Source: Treponema sp. (GTDB lineage Bacteria > Spirochaetota > Spirochaetia > Treponematales > Breznakiellaceae). Taken from it: 10,577 nt of DNA. Where the stretch lies: NCBI GenBank assembly GCA_031266635.1, contig JAISAN010000143.1, positions 1-10,577 on the forward strand. The letters are read 5' to 3'. Below the pieces are notes generated by a model. That model searched no databases. It had not been told where the DNA came from and was given only the letters and a program-made list of their open reading frames with translations. Below are positions 1-7,890 of the stretch, one piece after another (positions within the stretch are counted from its first letter, which is position 1; each line of letters begins with the position of its first letter). Position numbers and translations under genes: made by a program.

Positions 1-15
1 ATCAGCCCTTTTGGG

Positions 16-60
16 AATTGAGGCTGTTCCAAAACTTCAGTTTTTGGAACAGCCTCAATT
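16..60. repeat. Perfect 19-bp inverted repeat at the 3' end of the first gene
   Basis: Positions 16-34 and 42-60 are exact reverse complements around a 7-base loop (35-41). The repeat overlaps the first two bases of the minus-strand stop codon at 59-61. On the minus strand it would form a very stable RNA hairpin right after the 677-residue gene, so it could end or protect that transcript. There is no T tract on either side (the minus-strand flank is CCCAAAAGGG), so it is not a textbook intrinsic terminator. The long perfect stem with A/T-rich ends and a GGCTGTTCC core also fits a dispersed palindromic element (REP/MITE-like). Which it is cannot be decided from one copy. Confidence 0.75.
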
Positions 61-2092
61 AATAGTCCATTTTAACCGGCCCCATGCCGGGGCTCTGTAC
101 GGCGCATACCGGGCCCAGATTCCGGTTACACTGCTCCATGTCAAAATGGCCGGGAACAAAATCCGGGCCCACTTCGCGCCGGGCGGCCTCCCACTCCGCG
201 CCGCCGCCATCCTCCAGTAAGGCCAGGAGCTTCCTGAACCGCAGGGGGCCCTCAACCTGTTCCGGCGGGGCCGCTCCGGCTCCGGCAACGCACCGGATGG
301 TTTCCCCCTTGGCCCCTTCGTGGCGGGAAAGAACAAGCACCCGGACCGTCCATTTGCTGCCGTATTCATAGAACAGTTCCGCGATCCCCTGGGCGGAAAG
401 TTCCCCTATCTTCAGTTTGCCGTCCAGGTTTTGTCTCCCCGGAGCGTCGCCGGACTGCTCTGCGCTGAAACGGTGCGGGAAGCTGCCGGTCCAGTCCATA
501 CTGGCCTGGATGATCCGGTGAAGATTATTTAACCGGCAGGTTTCGGGAACCACTATCCGGCGCCAAACCTCAACGCCCCGTACACTGATCTGTACCATCC
601 GCCATCCCTTATCATCATCCTCATCAGGCTGGTAACGGACCACCGAAAGATTGTTCCGCCTGAAGTTGTTCATGGCGTCCCCGATAAGTTCCTTGGTATC
701 CTCATAGGTTTCGATCATGCTGTCCAGCGTATTGTCCAGGGTCTCCAGTTCCGTCTCCGGGGGGGCTTCGTTTGTATCCAGGTCCTCCAGCAGCCCCGCG
801 GCGTGGCCCTGGATTTGGGAAAGGATGATGAAGGTATGCTTGGGAAGCCAGGAAGGATCAATGTCACCCTTGTAGAGCCGGGCGGAAAGGTCGATTACCG
901 CGGTATGGAGCTCCCCCACCCGCTGGCGTATGGGGCCCATGCCTTGATCGGTAAAAAGGGTATAGGTTTTCCGGAATTCCTCCAGGGCGCCGGTAATATA
1001 ATCCGCCAGCAGGTTCCGTTCCCCCGTCTCCAGATGAACCGCCGGGGGGACAAGCCGGTCGATAATATGGCCTATGTCCTCATCGCCCCGGTAAAGAGCG
1101 TCCAGCACATAGGACTGGATCACAAATTCCGAAACGGGTATCTTCCGCCGGAAGAGGATATCTTCTACGATAGTCTGATCCGGCAGGGCCGGGGAGCTTT
1201 CGATGTCCCTGTTGTCGGGGATATCCTTCCCCGCGTACCAGAACCGGGTTTCGATGCCGTAGGGGACGATCTCAATGCGGTCGGTTTTTTCGTAGAGAAA
1301 ATCCTCCAGCGCGTAGGCGGGAACATCCCGCATCCGTTTGCCGCCGTACCAGTAGGCGTAGGCGATCTGTTCTTCTGTGGACACGCCGGGGCCCAGGAGG
1401 GCCATGCTGTTCTTGAAGCCGCTTTCCGCCGCCTCAAACCAGTCGTACAATTCGGTCTGGGACCACTCATCCCTGCCCACCCGTTCCAGTTCAAAGCTCC
1501 CCGCCTTCCAGTCCCTGCTCCGGGCCACAAAACGGTCGCCGGGGACAAAGCCGCTTTCCCGGTAGATATTCCGCATATTCAGGGTGCTGATGGAAACTTC
1601 CGGTGGGTCCTCATAGGGGTCGCTGTTGAAGGCCGATTCATTCTGCGGGTTATCCCTGGCCACATACTGGGGAGCGTATTCCTCCCCGAAAAGGCAGTAA
1701 TAGGGGTAAAAGTCTTCCGGGGGGCCTTCGGTAGTCTCCATAGGGATGGGAGTTCCCTGCCAGTAAAAAGTATATTCCTGGGGCAGCAGGCCGGGATTGG
1801 CAAAGGGAATACACCGGTGGCCGGGGATAAGGATGCCGTTGAGGAGTTCCAGTTGGGTAGGGCTGATCACAAAGGATACCGGTTCAAAGCAGCCCCGCCG
1901 GGAAACCCAGCGGCTGCTGTCCAGTCTGAAGGCAATATGCCGGGAATCCAGCAGGACCGATATTTCCCTTTCCAGCCTGCTGTTTTTTTTCGATTCAACC
2001 ATGCGAATGAAAGCCGATACATCTTCCAGAGTAAAAGGCCCGGTCACATTTTCGAGAAAATCAAAGAGTGCGTCTTCCTGATTCGGTGTCAT
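59..2092 (-). CDS. Large protein with C-terminal pRiA4b ORF-3-like (IS1096 TnpR-like) domain
   Basis: 677 residues. The C-terminal part (about 496-660) has the layout of the pRiA4b ORF-3 family: a first strand, then a VWRRIVVP segment, an NNLHRIIQASMDW helix, an FYEYGSKW segment (usually YDFGDxW), a C-x-A-G-x-G-A-x-P-P-E-x-V-x-G loop and an FDxxxxN ending. The family is widespread and has no firm biochemical role; a link to transposons is historical. The first 100 residues look like a winged-helix (PFTLEDVSAFIR helix, then HIAFRLDSSRWVSRR) followed by an SPTQLELLNGILIPGHR segment. The middle is unassigned and acidic. The start is ATG at 2092; no clear Shine-Dalgarno sequence lies just upstream. 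The gene is divergent from the ankyrin/sirtuin operon and ends in a perfect hairpin. There is no signal peptide, so it is likely cytoplasmic. The domain call is confident; the function is unknown. Confidence 0.85.
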   Translation of the reverse strand: MTPNQEDALFDFLENVTGPFTLEDVSAFIRMVESKKNSRLEREISVLLDSRHIAFRLDSSRWVSRRGCFEPVSFVISPTQLELLNGILIPGHRCIPFANPGLLPQEYTFYWQGTPIPMETTEGPPEDFYPYYCLFGEEYAPQYVARDNPQNESAFNSDPYEDPPEVSISTLNMRNIYRESGFVPGDRFVARSRDWKAGSFELERVGRDEWSQTELYDWFEAAESGFKNSMALLGPGVSTEEQIAYAYWYGGKRMRDVPAYALEDFLYEKTDRIEIVPYGIETRFWYAGKDIPDNRDIESSPALPDQTIVEDILFRRKIPVSEFVIQSYVLDALYRGDEDIGHIIDRLVPPAVHLETGERNLLADYITGALEEFRKTYTLFTDQGMGPIRQRVGELHTAVIDLSARLYKGDIDPSWLPKHTFIILSQIQGHAAGLLEDLDTNEAPPETELETLDNTLDSMIETYEDTKELIGDAMNNFRRNNLSVVRYQPDEDDDKGWRMVQISVRGVEVWRRIVVPETCRLNNLHRIIQASMDWTGSFPHRFSAEQSGDAPGRQNLDGKLKIGELSAQGIAELFYEYGSKWTVRVLVLSRHEGAKGETIRCVAGAGAAPPEQVEGPLRFRKLLALLEDGGGAEWEAARREVGPDFVPGHFDMEQCNRNLGPVCAVQSPGMGPVKMDY

Positions 2093-2206
2093 TAATAACT
2101 TAATAATGCCCTAAAACGGGAAAACCCGCAAGGCGGGGCGGAAACCGGGGGACAATATCCGCAGCCAGGCAACAGGTCCGGGGACAGAGCTTTCCGGGCA
2201 AGTCCA

Positions 2207-2238
2207 TTGAAATATAAAAGAAAATCCTGGAATATAAT
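2207..2238 (+). promoter_or_regulatory. Probable promoter of the ankyrin/sirtuin operon
   Basis: A perfect TATAAT lies at 2233-2238, 40 bases before the chosen start codon. A TTGAAA at 2207-2212 is the best -35 candidate, but the spacing of 20 bases is longer than the usual 16-18, so the promoter may need an activator. The rest of the divergent gap (2093-2206) holds G/C-rich short repeats such as CCCGC-AAG-GCGGG at 2125-2137. I see no convincing minus-strand promoter for the 677-residue gene there. Confidence 0.5.
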
Positions 2239-2260
2239 ATGGGAACATCAGGTTCCCATA
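2238..2260. promoter_or_regulatory. Operator-like palindrome over the transcription start
   Basis: TATGGGAAC (2238-2246) and GTTCCCATA (2252-2260) are exact reverse complements with a 5-base spacer. The left arm begins on the last base of the TATAAT box, so the expected start of transcription (about 2245) falls inside the palindrome. This is a common layout for a repressor operator. It would alternatively form a 9-bp hairpin at the 5' end of the mRNA, ahead of the ribosome binding site. No regulator gene is recognisable next to it, apart from the winged-helix-like N-terminus of the divergent protein. Confidence 0.55.
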
Positions 2261-2278
2261 AAACAAAAAGGGGCGGAT

Positions 2279-3190
2279 ATGAAATTTTTGTTGATTCATG
2301 ATGGGGGGGATAAAAAAACAGCGGGACATTTGTTGAATTTATTACGAAAACATGAAGCCGGCGCGGATGAATGTATTCCGGGAGAAGCGGGAGAAGGGCT
2401 TGAGCCGGTTCTGGAACTGCTTCCCCATAGCCTGGGCCTTATTCTGTATCTTTCCCATTCCCTTGTCCCGTCCTGGGTATATTTTATCGGGGGCTATTCT
2501 CTTTCCCTGAAAATTCCCCTGCTGGTATACGGCGTTTCCCCGGAGAATTTTGGGCCGGTGCTGGCGAAACGCCTTATCCCCATAAAAGAAGAAACCGAAT
2601 TGTCCGAATATATCCACAGGGAACCGCCGGAAGCCTTTGTCCGGGAAAGCCGGAACCGCGCCAAATATGAACTGCTGGAAAGCGGCATACCCTTTACTGA
2701 GGAAGCCCTGGCCAACTGCGTTATTGGGGGAAACGGGAAGGCGGTAGCCCTTTTTCTGGAGGCGGGTTTTTCCCCCAATGTCCGGGACCGTTTCGGAGTT
2801 CCCCTTTTGAGTCTTGCCGCCCGGACAGGGAACCGGAATATTGTCAAATTCCTCCTGAAGACGGGGGCCAAAGTAAACCAGCAGGCGGAGGACCGGTTAA
2901 GTACCGCCCTTATAGACGGGGCCGCGGGAAAACATTACAGCATTATGAAAGATTTATTGGCCGCCGGGGTTGATGTTAACCTGAAAAGCCGGGATGGACA
3001 GTCGGCGCTTATTATCGCCATCGGCCTTAACGATGAAACCGCCGTGGAAATGCTTCTGAGAGCGGGGGCAAACGCCGATGAGCCGGACAACCTGGGCGTA
3101 AGCGGCCGAAAGTACGCCGCCCTGTTTAATAAACCCGCCATTTTATCGTTATTTGCGGCCTATGCGCCAAAAAAGGACCGGGGGGAATGA
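2279..3190 (+). CDS. TIR-like N-terminal domain with ankyrin repeats
   Basis: 303 residues from the ATG at 2279, chosen because AAAAGGGG (2266-2273) precedes it closely; an in-frame ATG at 2207 overlaps the promoter and has no such site. Residues 1-112 look TIR-like: an initial strand (KFLLIHDGG), helix, a strand (LGLILYLSHSL), then PSWVYFIGGYS and the strand IPLLVYGVS. The catalytic glutamate of NADase TIR domains, expected four residues after the Trp, is Ile70 here, so NAD cleavage by this domain is doubtful. About five ankyrin units follow at 140-170, 171-203, 204-237, 238-270 and a degenerate 271-297, with typical LLxAGAxxN endings. They probably bind a protein partner. The stop overlaps the sirtuin start by 4 bases, so the two are translationally coupled. 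There is no signal peptide. The ankyrin part is certain; the TIR-like reading is by pattern only. Confidence 0.85.
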   Translation: MKFLLIHDGGDKKTAGHLLNLLRKHEAGADECIPGEAGEGLEPVLELLPHSLGLILYLSHSLVPSWVYFIGGYSLSLKIPLLVYGVSPENFGPVLAKRLIPIKEETELSEYIHREPPEAFVRESRNRAKYELLESGIPFTEEALANCVIGGNGKAVALFLEAGFSPNVRDRFGVPLLSLAARTGNRNIVKFLLKTGAKVNQQAEDRLSTALIDGAAGKHYSIMKDLLAAGVDVNLKSRDGQSALIIAIGLNDETAVEMLLRAGANADEPDNLGVSGRKYAALFNKPAILSLFAAYAPKKDRGE

Positions 3191-3945
3191 TGAAAAGCCT
3201 GGAAAATACTATCGGCGCCCTGTACGACCGGATACGGCAGGCCCGGCACTGCGTCGCCCTTACCGGGGCGGGGGTGAGTACCCTTTCGGGGATTCGGGAT
3301 TTCCGGGGAAAAAACGGTATTTATAACGACATGGATGCGGAAAAGATCTTCGACATTGAATACTTTATGAAAGACCCCACGTTTTATTACGGAGCGGCCA
3401 AATCATTCGTCTACAACATTGATGAAAAAAAGCCTTCGATAGTACATACCGTGCTGGGGGCTCTGGAAAAACAGGGCTTCCTCAAGGCCCTGATCACCCA
3501 AAATATCGATCTGCTGCACCAAAAAGGCGGCAGTAAGCGGGTGATTGAGGTCCACGGTTCCCCGCAGGTCCATTACTGCCTCCGCTGCGCCGGGGTGCGG
3601 ATGCAATTTGAGGAAGCCGCCGCCCTGGTAAAGGCCGGAAAACTGCCCAAGTGTCCCCAATGCGGCAGGGTCCTCAAACCGGCGATCACCTTTTTTGGTG
3701 AAAGCCTTCCCATTGAGGCAATTAAGGAGGCCACGGAGGAAGCCCAGAAGGCGGATTTAATGCTGATCCTGGGAACAAGCCTGACGGTATACCCCGCCGC
3801 TTCTTTGCCAAATTATACCTTGCAGAATGGGGGGGAGCTCATTATTGTAAATAATATGGCTACTTCTCTGGATAAAAAAGCGGTTCAGCATTTTGATGAT
3901 TTGGCTGAGGTCTTTGAAGAATTACAGGGCCTGTTGTTACCATAA
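3187..3945 (+). CDS. NAD-dependent protein deacylase, Sir2 family with zinc site
   Basis: 252 residues, a normal single-domain bacterial sirtuin. It removes acyl groups from protein lysines using NAD+, giving nicotinamide and O-acyl-ADP-ribose. The family residues are all present: GAGVST (27-32), DFRG (38-41), TQNID (104-108), catalytic His123 in EVHGS, zinc cysteines C131/C134 and C156/C159, and GTSLTVYPA (196-204). The overall pattern, including SGIRDFRGKNGIY and FFGESLP, is closest to the class typified by the Thermotoga maritima enzyme, a deacetylase. I do not see the Tyr/Arg pair that marks desuccinylases. The start overlaps the ankyrin stop (ATGA at 3187-3190); a second ATG directly follows and could be the true start. 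Tight coupling to a TIR-like/ankyrin protein suggests that protein is a partner or substrate adaptor. This is inference. Confidence 0.93.
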   Translation: MMKSLENTIGALYDRIRQARHCVALTGAGVSTLSGIRDFRGKNGIYNDMDAEKIFDIEYFMKDPTFYYGAAKSFVYNIDEKKPSIVHTVLGALEKQGFLKALITQNIDLLHQKGGSKRVIEVHGSPQVHYCLRCAGVRMQFEEAAALVKAGKLPKCPQCGRVLKPAITFFGESLPIEAIKEATEEAQKADLMLILGTSLTVYPAASLPNYTLQNGGELIIVNNMATSLDKKAVQHFDDLAEVFEELQGLLLP

Positions 3946-3978
3946 CGGGAACCCCTGAAAATCCCGGCGGGGTTTCCG
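3946..3978 (+). terminator. Hairpin after the sirtuin gene, without a T tract
   Basis: Positions 3946-3955 (CGGGAACCCC) pair with 3969-3978 (GGGGTTTCCG) around a 13-base loop, with one G-U pair. It begins directly after the sirtuin stop. No run of T follows (the next bases are GGGTGAGCC), so it is at best a weak or factor-dependent terminator. It could also be a stabilising 3' hairpin within a longer transcript reaching the barrel protein gene. Confidence 0.4.
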
Positions 3979-4017
3979 GGGTGAGCCAATCTCAAAATCG
4001 CGCATAAGGAGCTGGTT

Positions 4018-4806
4018 ATGAAAAAAAAGCGGCGCTTACTAGTGGTTTTTGGTACGATTTTGCTGATTTTCCCCCCGGTTTCCGCCCGGCCGGATCCGCT
4101 GAACAGTATGAGCCTGAACGGGACCGCCGGTTTGTATACCGTGCCCAGCGGCTATATCGGCTGGAACAAGCGGGCCCAGGTGGGCCTTGATCTTGGAACA
4201 TCCTATAATTTTTTCAGCGGGAATCCCATTGCCAAAATAGGACTCAGCCTTTTTAACTGGGTCGAGATAAACGGCGCGGTTGATTTTCAGCCCAGGACCC
4301 ATGATACAAGCAATACCGACGGCATCCTGGGGCTCAAGCTGCAATTACCAACGGAAAAAACAGGCGTGGCGCTGGGGGGGAACGTCCAGTTTCTGACGTA
4401 CCAGGATAATTACACCACCGCGGGGCAGCTGTACACCGCGGTAACGTATAGGGGTGAATTTTTTACCTGGCCCGCGGAAACCTCCCTGACGCTGGGGTAT
4501 ACGTTCCGAAAAGGGAATAACGATAATATTGATTTTGGCATGGGGTTTGATTTATTGCTCGTACCGGATGTTTTTAAGGATTTCGTCCACTGGGTGGTTG
4601 ATTTTTCAAACTTTTCATACAGCGATCAGGCCCTGGGAACCAACGCCTGGTACCGGGGCTGCCTGAATACGGGTATCCGGGTTGATATTTCCGCCATCCC
4701 GGCGTTGAACAATTTTAAATTTATTTTTGATCTTACCCTGCTGGATATTCTGGACGGAGAACGGACTATCGGTATGGGTTTTTCGTTTGGTATTCCCCTG
4801 AAATAA
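4018..4806 (+). CDS. Predicted outer-membrane beta-barrel protein
   Basis: 262 residues. The start is set by AAGGAG at 4006-4011, six bases before the ATG. An N-terminal signal peptide is clear: basic MKKKRR, a hydrophobic stretch to residue 20, then a VSA cleavage site after residue 23. The mature part alternates polar and hydrophobic residues in about ten short strands (for example 74-90, 101-111, 115-128, 137-149, 153-164, 170-182, 215-225, 231-244, 250-261) separated by Gly/Asn/Asp turns. This is typical of a small outer-membrane barrel. The N-terminal GTAGLYTVPSG segment resembles the start of YjbH-like barrels, but the similarity is short. The last residue is Lys after GIPL, not the aromatic residue usual for proteobacterial barrels. 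I know of no specific function. It is convergent with gltX, 19 bases away; that gap has only a weak CCCC/GGGG hairpin (4811-4824). Confidence 0.8.
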   Translation: MKKKRRLLVVFGTILLIFPPVSARPDPLNSMSLNGTAGLYTVPSGYIGWNKRAQVGLDLGTSYNFFSGNPIAKIGLSLFNWVEINGAVDFQPRTHDTSNTDGILGLKLQLPTEKTGVALGGNVQFLTYQDNYTTAGQLYTAVTYRGEFFTWPAETSLTLGYTFRKGNNDNIDFGMGFDLLLVPDVFKDFVHWVVDFSNFSYSDQALGTNAWYRGCLNTGIRVDISAIPALNNFKFIFDLTLLDILDGERTIGMGFSFGIPLK

Positions 4807-4825
4807 AGCTCCCCTCCGCCGGGGG

Positions 4826-6331
4826 TCAGCCCAGGGCCGCCAGGGCCCGGTCTACCCGTTCCAGTGATCGCCGGGCCCCCAGGAGCCGGAGGCTCCCAAA
4901 GAGGGGAGGGCTGATCCGCGCCCCGGTAATGGCGACCCGGAGGGGCATGAGGAGATCCCCCAGTTTGACCCCTTCCTTTTCCGCATGAGCCTTAATCAGA
5001 TTTTCCGCTTCCTCATCGTTCATGGCGGCCAGGGCTTCCACCAGGGCCCGGCCCATTTTAAGAAGCGCCGTGGTTTGGGAAAGATCCGCCTTCTTGGGGA
5101 AGAATTCCGCTGCTTCGGGCATGGGGGGCTCGGCAAAAAGGTAGGCCAGCTTTTGGGGGACTTCGCTGAGGAGAACAAGCCGTTCCTTGATAAGGGGCAT
5201 GGCGGCGGTAAAGAGTTCCCGCTGCTCCGCGTCAGGTTCGGTCCCCGGCGCACCGGCCCCGAAAAGCCCCTCCCCCACGGCCCAGGGCAGGGCAAGGGCC
5301 GCCAGTTCGGCATCGCTTTTTTGCCTGATGTACTGGCCGTTATACCATTCCAGTTTTTTGTAATCAAAGACCCCGGGGGCCTTGTTGAGCTTATCCAGAC
5401 TGAACCGTTCCTCCAGCTCCCCTAATGTATAGAGGTCTTTCCCCTCTTCCCAGGAACAGCCCAGGAGGGCCACGTAGTTGAGCAGCGCCTCGGGCAGATA
5501 CCCCTGGCGGCGGAATTCGTCGATGCTGGTAGCGCCGTGGCGTTTACTGAGTTTTTTTCCGTCCGGCCCCATCACCATTGGGAGGTGGCAGAATTCGGGA
5601 TGGTCCCAGCCAAAGGCCCGGTACAATATGACATGGAGCGGGGTTGAGGCAAGCCATTCCTGGGCCCGGAGGATGTGGCTAATCTCCATAAGATGATCGT
5701 CCACCACATTGGCCAGATGATAGGTGGGGAAGCCGTCGGACTTTAGCAGTACCGGATCGGGATTTATATCGTCGTTCTTCCATTCAATATCGCCCAAAAG
5801 ATAATCATGGAACCGGGTGTTTTCTCCCAGGGGAATTTTAAGCCGGATGGTAAACGCCTCTCCCCCTTTGGCCCGTTGCGCCGATTCTTCGGGGGAAATG
5901 TCCCGGCAGCGCCGGTCATACCCCGACTCGCCTGAATGGGCCGCTTCCCGCTCCTTGCGAACCTCTTCGAGCCTGGCGGCGGAACAAAAACAGCGGTACG
6001 CCTGTCCCTTTTCGAGCAGCTCTTCCGCGTATTGGGTATATAAGGATGTCCGTTCCGACTGGATATACGGCCCCGCGGGCCCTCCCGTATTGGGGCCTTC
6101 GTCCCAGCGGATCCCCAGCCAGTCAAAAGTATCGTAGAGGTTTTTCACAAACTCAGTGTCAAAGCGGGTCCGGTCGGTATCTTCCAGCCGGAGGATAAAC
6201 TTGCCGCCCTTTGACCGGGCAAAGAGATAATTAAAGAGGGCCGTCCGGATCCCGCCAATATGCTGGAGGCCGGTGGGTGATGGGGCATAACGGTCCCGAA
6301 CCGGTCCGGGGAAATTTGTTGCAATGTTCAT
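4826..6331 (-). CDS. gltX: Glutamyl-tRNA synthetase
   Basis: 501 residues, normal length for bacterial GluRS. It charges tRNA-Glu with glutamate using ATP in the cytoplasm. Class I signatures are clear: APSPTGLQHIGG with the HIGH-type motif at 24-27, the LRLEDTDRTR strand (48-57), GPYIQSER (87-94), and the KMSKS-type loop KKLSKRHG (259-266). C114 and C116 of CFC, with C142 further on, resemble part of the cysteine zinc knuckle seen in some GluRS. The C-terminal third is the helical anticodon-binding region. I chose the ATG at 6331 because family members begin a few residues before the VRxRxAPSPTG motif; an in-frame ATG at 6391 would add 20 residues and overlap the ribosome binding site region of the divergent apeA. 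The Shine-Dalgarno for 6331 is weak (AGGA about 13 bases upstream). If this organism lacks glutaminyl-tRNA synthetase, the enzyme would be non-discriminating; that cannot be seen here. Confidence 0.96.
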   Translation of the reverse strand: MNIATNFPGPVRDRYAPSPTGLQHIGGIRTALFNYLFARSKGGKFILRLEDTDRTRFDTEFVKNLYDTFDWLGIRWDEGPNTGGPAGPYIQSERTSLYTQYAEELLEKGQAYRCFCSAARLEEVRKEREAAHSGESGYDRRCRDISPEESAQRAKGGEAFTIRLKIPLGENTRFHDYLLGDIEWKNDDINPDPVLLKSDGFPTYHLANVVDDHLMEISHILRAQEWLASTPLHVILYRAFGWDHPEFCHLPMVMGPDGKKLSKRHGATSIDEFRRQGYLPEALLNYVALLGCSWEEGKDLYTLGELEERFSLDKLNKAPGVFDYKKLEWYNGQYIRQKSDAELAALALPWAVGEGLFGAGAPGTEPDAEQRELFTAAMPLIKERLVLLSEVPQKLAYLFAEPPMPEAAEFFPKKADLSQTTALLKMGRALVEALAAMNDEEAENLIKAHAEKEGVKLGDLLMPLRVAITGARISPPLFGSLRLLGARRSLERVDRALAALG

Positions 6332-6346
6332 GGGTTTTACTATATC
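6319..6346 (+). promoter_or_regulatory. Candidate promoter for apeA
   Basis: TTGCAA (6319-6324) and TATATC (6341-6346) are 16 bases apart, giving a predicted start near 6353, about 40 bases before the apeA ATG. Both boxes are imperfect and the -35 lies inside the first codons of divergent gltX. The 62-base gap also holds a small palindrome, GTGCC-A-GGCAC at 6368-6378. No good gltX promoter was seen. Confidence 0.35.
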
Positions 6347-6393
6347 CTGAATATCCCGGCCCGGACAGTGCCAGGCACCATTAAGGAGCAACT

Positions 6394-7890
6394 ATGATAA
6401 AAAAGAGCGGTAAAACAAGCGGAGAGGTTTTGGGAGAAAAATTATTTTTCAACCTGAAAAACTGCTGGGATACGGCAAAGGCCCCGGAACTCGACAAGAT
6501 AGAAGCTTTTGCCGGGGCGTATAAGCAGTTCCTCGACGCGGGCAAAACCGAACGGGAGTTTACCCGCCAGGTCCTCGACAGGCTGCTCAAAAAAGGTTTT
6601 ACGGATATTGAAACCCTGCTGGGAAGCGCCGGCGGCAAGAACGCCGCGGGCAGGGCCGCCAAAGGCCGGGGGCTGGTTCCCGGCGCCAAGGTATATCAGC
6701 ATATCCGGGACAAATCCCTGGTCTTTGCGTGTATCGGCAGCAGACCCCTGAGCGAAGGAATCAATATCATCGGCGCCCATGTGGATTCCCCCCGGATCGA
6801 TCTTAAAACCAACCCCCTGTATGAGGACAGCGAGCTGGCCATGCTGGATACCCATTATTACGGGGGGATAAAATATTACCAGTGGACTACCATACCCCTT
6901 GCCATGCACGGCACCGTCATCGGCAAGGACGGGAAACGGCGGGAGATCTGTATTGGCGAAGATGAAGCGGACCCGGTTTTTACCATCACCGATCTCTTAC
7001 CCCACCTTGCCAGGGAGCAGATGCAGAAAAAAGCTTCGGAGTTTTTTGATGGCGAGGGCCTGGACATCCTCGCCGGTTCCCGCCCCTATCCTGATGAAAA
7101 GGCGAAAAACCGGGTCAAGCTCTACCTCCTTTCCCTGCTGCATGAAAAATACGGAATTCTGGAAGAAGATTTTGCCGGGGCGGAGATCGAATTTGTCCCC
7201 GCCCACAAGGCCCGGGACCTGGGTTTTGACCGGAGCATGATCGGCGCTTATGGCCACGACGACCGGTGCTGCGCGTACGCGGGCTTCTCCGCGGCCCTGG
7301 ACTTCGCCGCCTCCGGGGAAAAAAGCGGTCCCCCGGAAAAAACAACAGTCTGCCTCCTTACCGACAAGGAAGAGATCGGCTCTATGGGTAACACGGGGGC
7401 CCAGTCCCGGCTTTTTGAGAATTTTATCGCCTATCTCTGCGCGCTTACCGGGGAAAGCAGCCCGGAAATAAACCTTCGCCGGTGTTTTTGTAAATCTTCC
7501 ATGCTTTCCGCAGATGTGAACGCCGCCTATGATCCCAACTATGATTCGGTATACGACAAAAAGACCGCTTCCTATTTTGGCAAGGGGCTGGTGCTGACCA
7601 AATACACCGGCCGGGGGGGCAAGTTTGGCGGCAGCGAGGCCAACGCCGAATTTTGCCAGAAGGTTCAGGCCCTGCTGAACAAAAACAATGTCCAGTGGCA
7701 GTACGGAGACCTGGGCAAGGTGGATCAAGGTGGCGGCGGTACGATAGCCCAGCATATAGCGAATCTGGGGGTGGAAGTTTTGGACTGCGGCATCCCGGTT
7801 CTTTCCATGCATTCCCCCTTTGAGGTGATCAGCAAAATAGACCTCTATACCGCCTACAAAGGGTGCGCCGCTTTTTTGCGGGAAGCGTGA
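6394..7890 (+). CDS. apeA: M18 family zinc aminopeptidase
   Basis: 498 residues, close to the usual 450-500 for the family. M18 enzymes are cytoplasmic metallo-aminopeptidases with two metal ions that remove N-terminal residues, often acidic or hydrophobic ones, and form dodecameric tetrahedra. Expected metal and catalytic residues are visible in order: His129 in GAHVDSPR, Asp289/290 in GAYGHDDR, Glu326/327 in DKEEIGS, Asp374 in SADVNAAYDP and His473 in SMHSPFE. The closest group is the longer M18 type found in spirochetes and Firmicutes (aminopeptidase I-like). AAGGAG at 6383-6388 sits five bases before the ATG, which fixes the start. It is divergent from gltX. After the stop, 7891-7997 is a convergent gap with no gene and no clear terminator. 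Substrate preference cannot be read from sequence. Confidence 0.95.
   Translation: MIKKSGKTSGEVLGEKLFFNLKNCWDTAKAPELDKIEAFAGAYKQFLDAGKTEREFTRQVLDRLLKKGFTDIETLLGSAGGKNAAGRAAKGRGLVPGAKVYQHIRDKSLVFACIGSRPLSEGINIIGAHVDSPRIDLKTNPLYEDSELAMLDTHYYGGIKYYQWTTIPLAMHGTVIGKDGKRREICIGEDEADPVFTITDLLPHLAREQMQKKASEFFDGEGLDILAGSRPYPDEKAKNRVKLYLLSLLHEKYGILEEDFAGAEIEFVPAHKARDLGFDRSMIGAYGHDDRCCAYAGFSAALDFAASGEKSGPPEKTTVCLLTDKEEIGSMGNTGAQSRLFENFIAYLCALTGESSPEINLRRCFCKSSMLSADVNAAYDPNYDSVYDKKTASYFGKGLVLTKYTGRGGKFGGSEANAEFCQKVQALLNKNNVQWQYGDLGKVDQGGGGTIAQHIANLGVEVLDCGIPVLSMHSPFEVISKIDLYTAYKGCAAFLREA

Noticed and set aside
803..2095. 430-codon plus-strand open frame
   Set aside because: It lies antisense to the 677-residue gene, whose frame carries recognisable family motifs. 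Long antisense frames are expected in G+C-rich coding DNA, and this one shows no motifs or ribosome binding site.
2279..3945. Calling the TIR-like/sirtuin pair a Thoeris system
   Set aside because: The sirtuin is a complete zinc-type deacylase without the extra ligand-sensing domain of ThsA, and the TIR-like domain lacks the catalytic Glu position. Only a loose resemblance remains.
6332..6391. gltX starting at the upstream ATG at 6391
   Set aside because: The extra 20 residues have no family counterpart and the start would cover the apeA ribosome binding site. The ATG at 6331 places the APSPTG motif at the usual distance.
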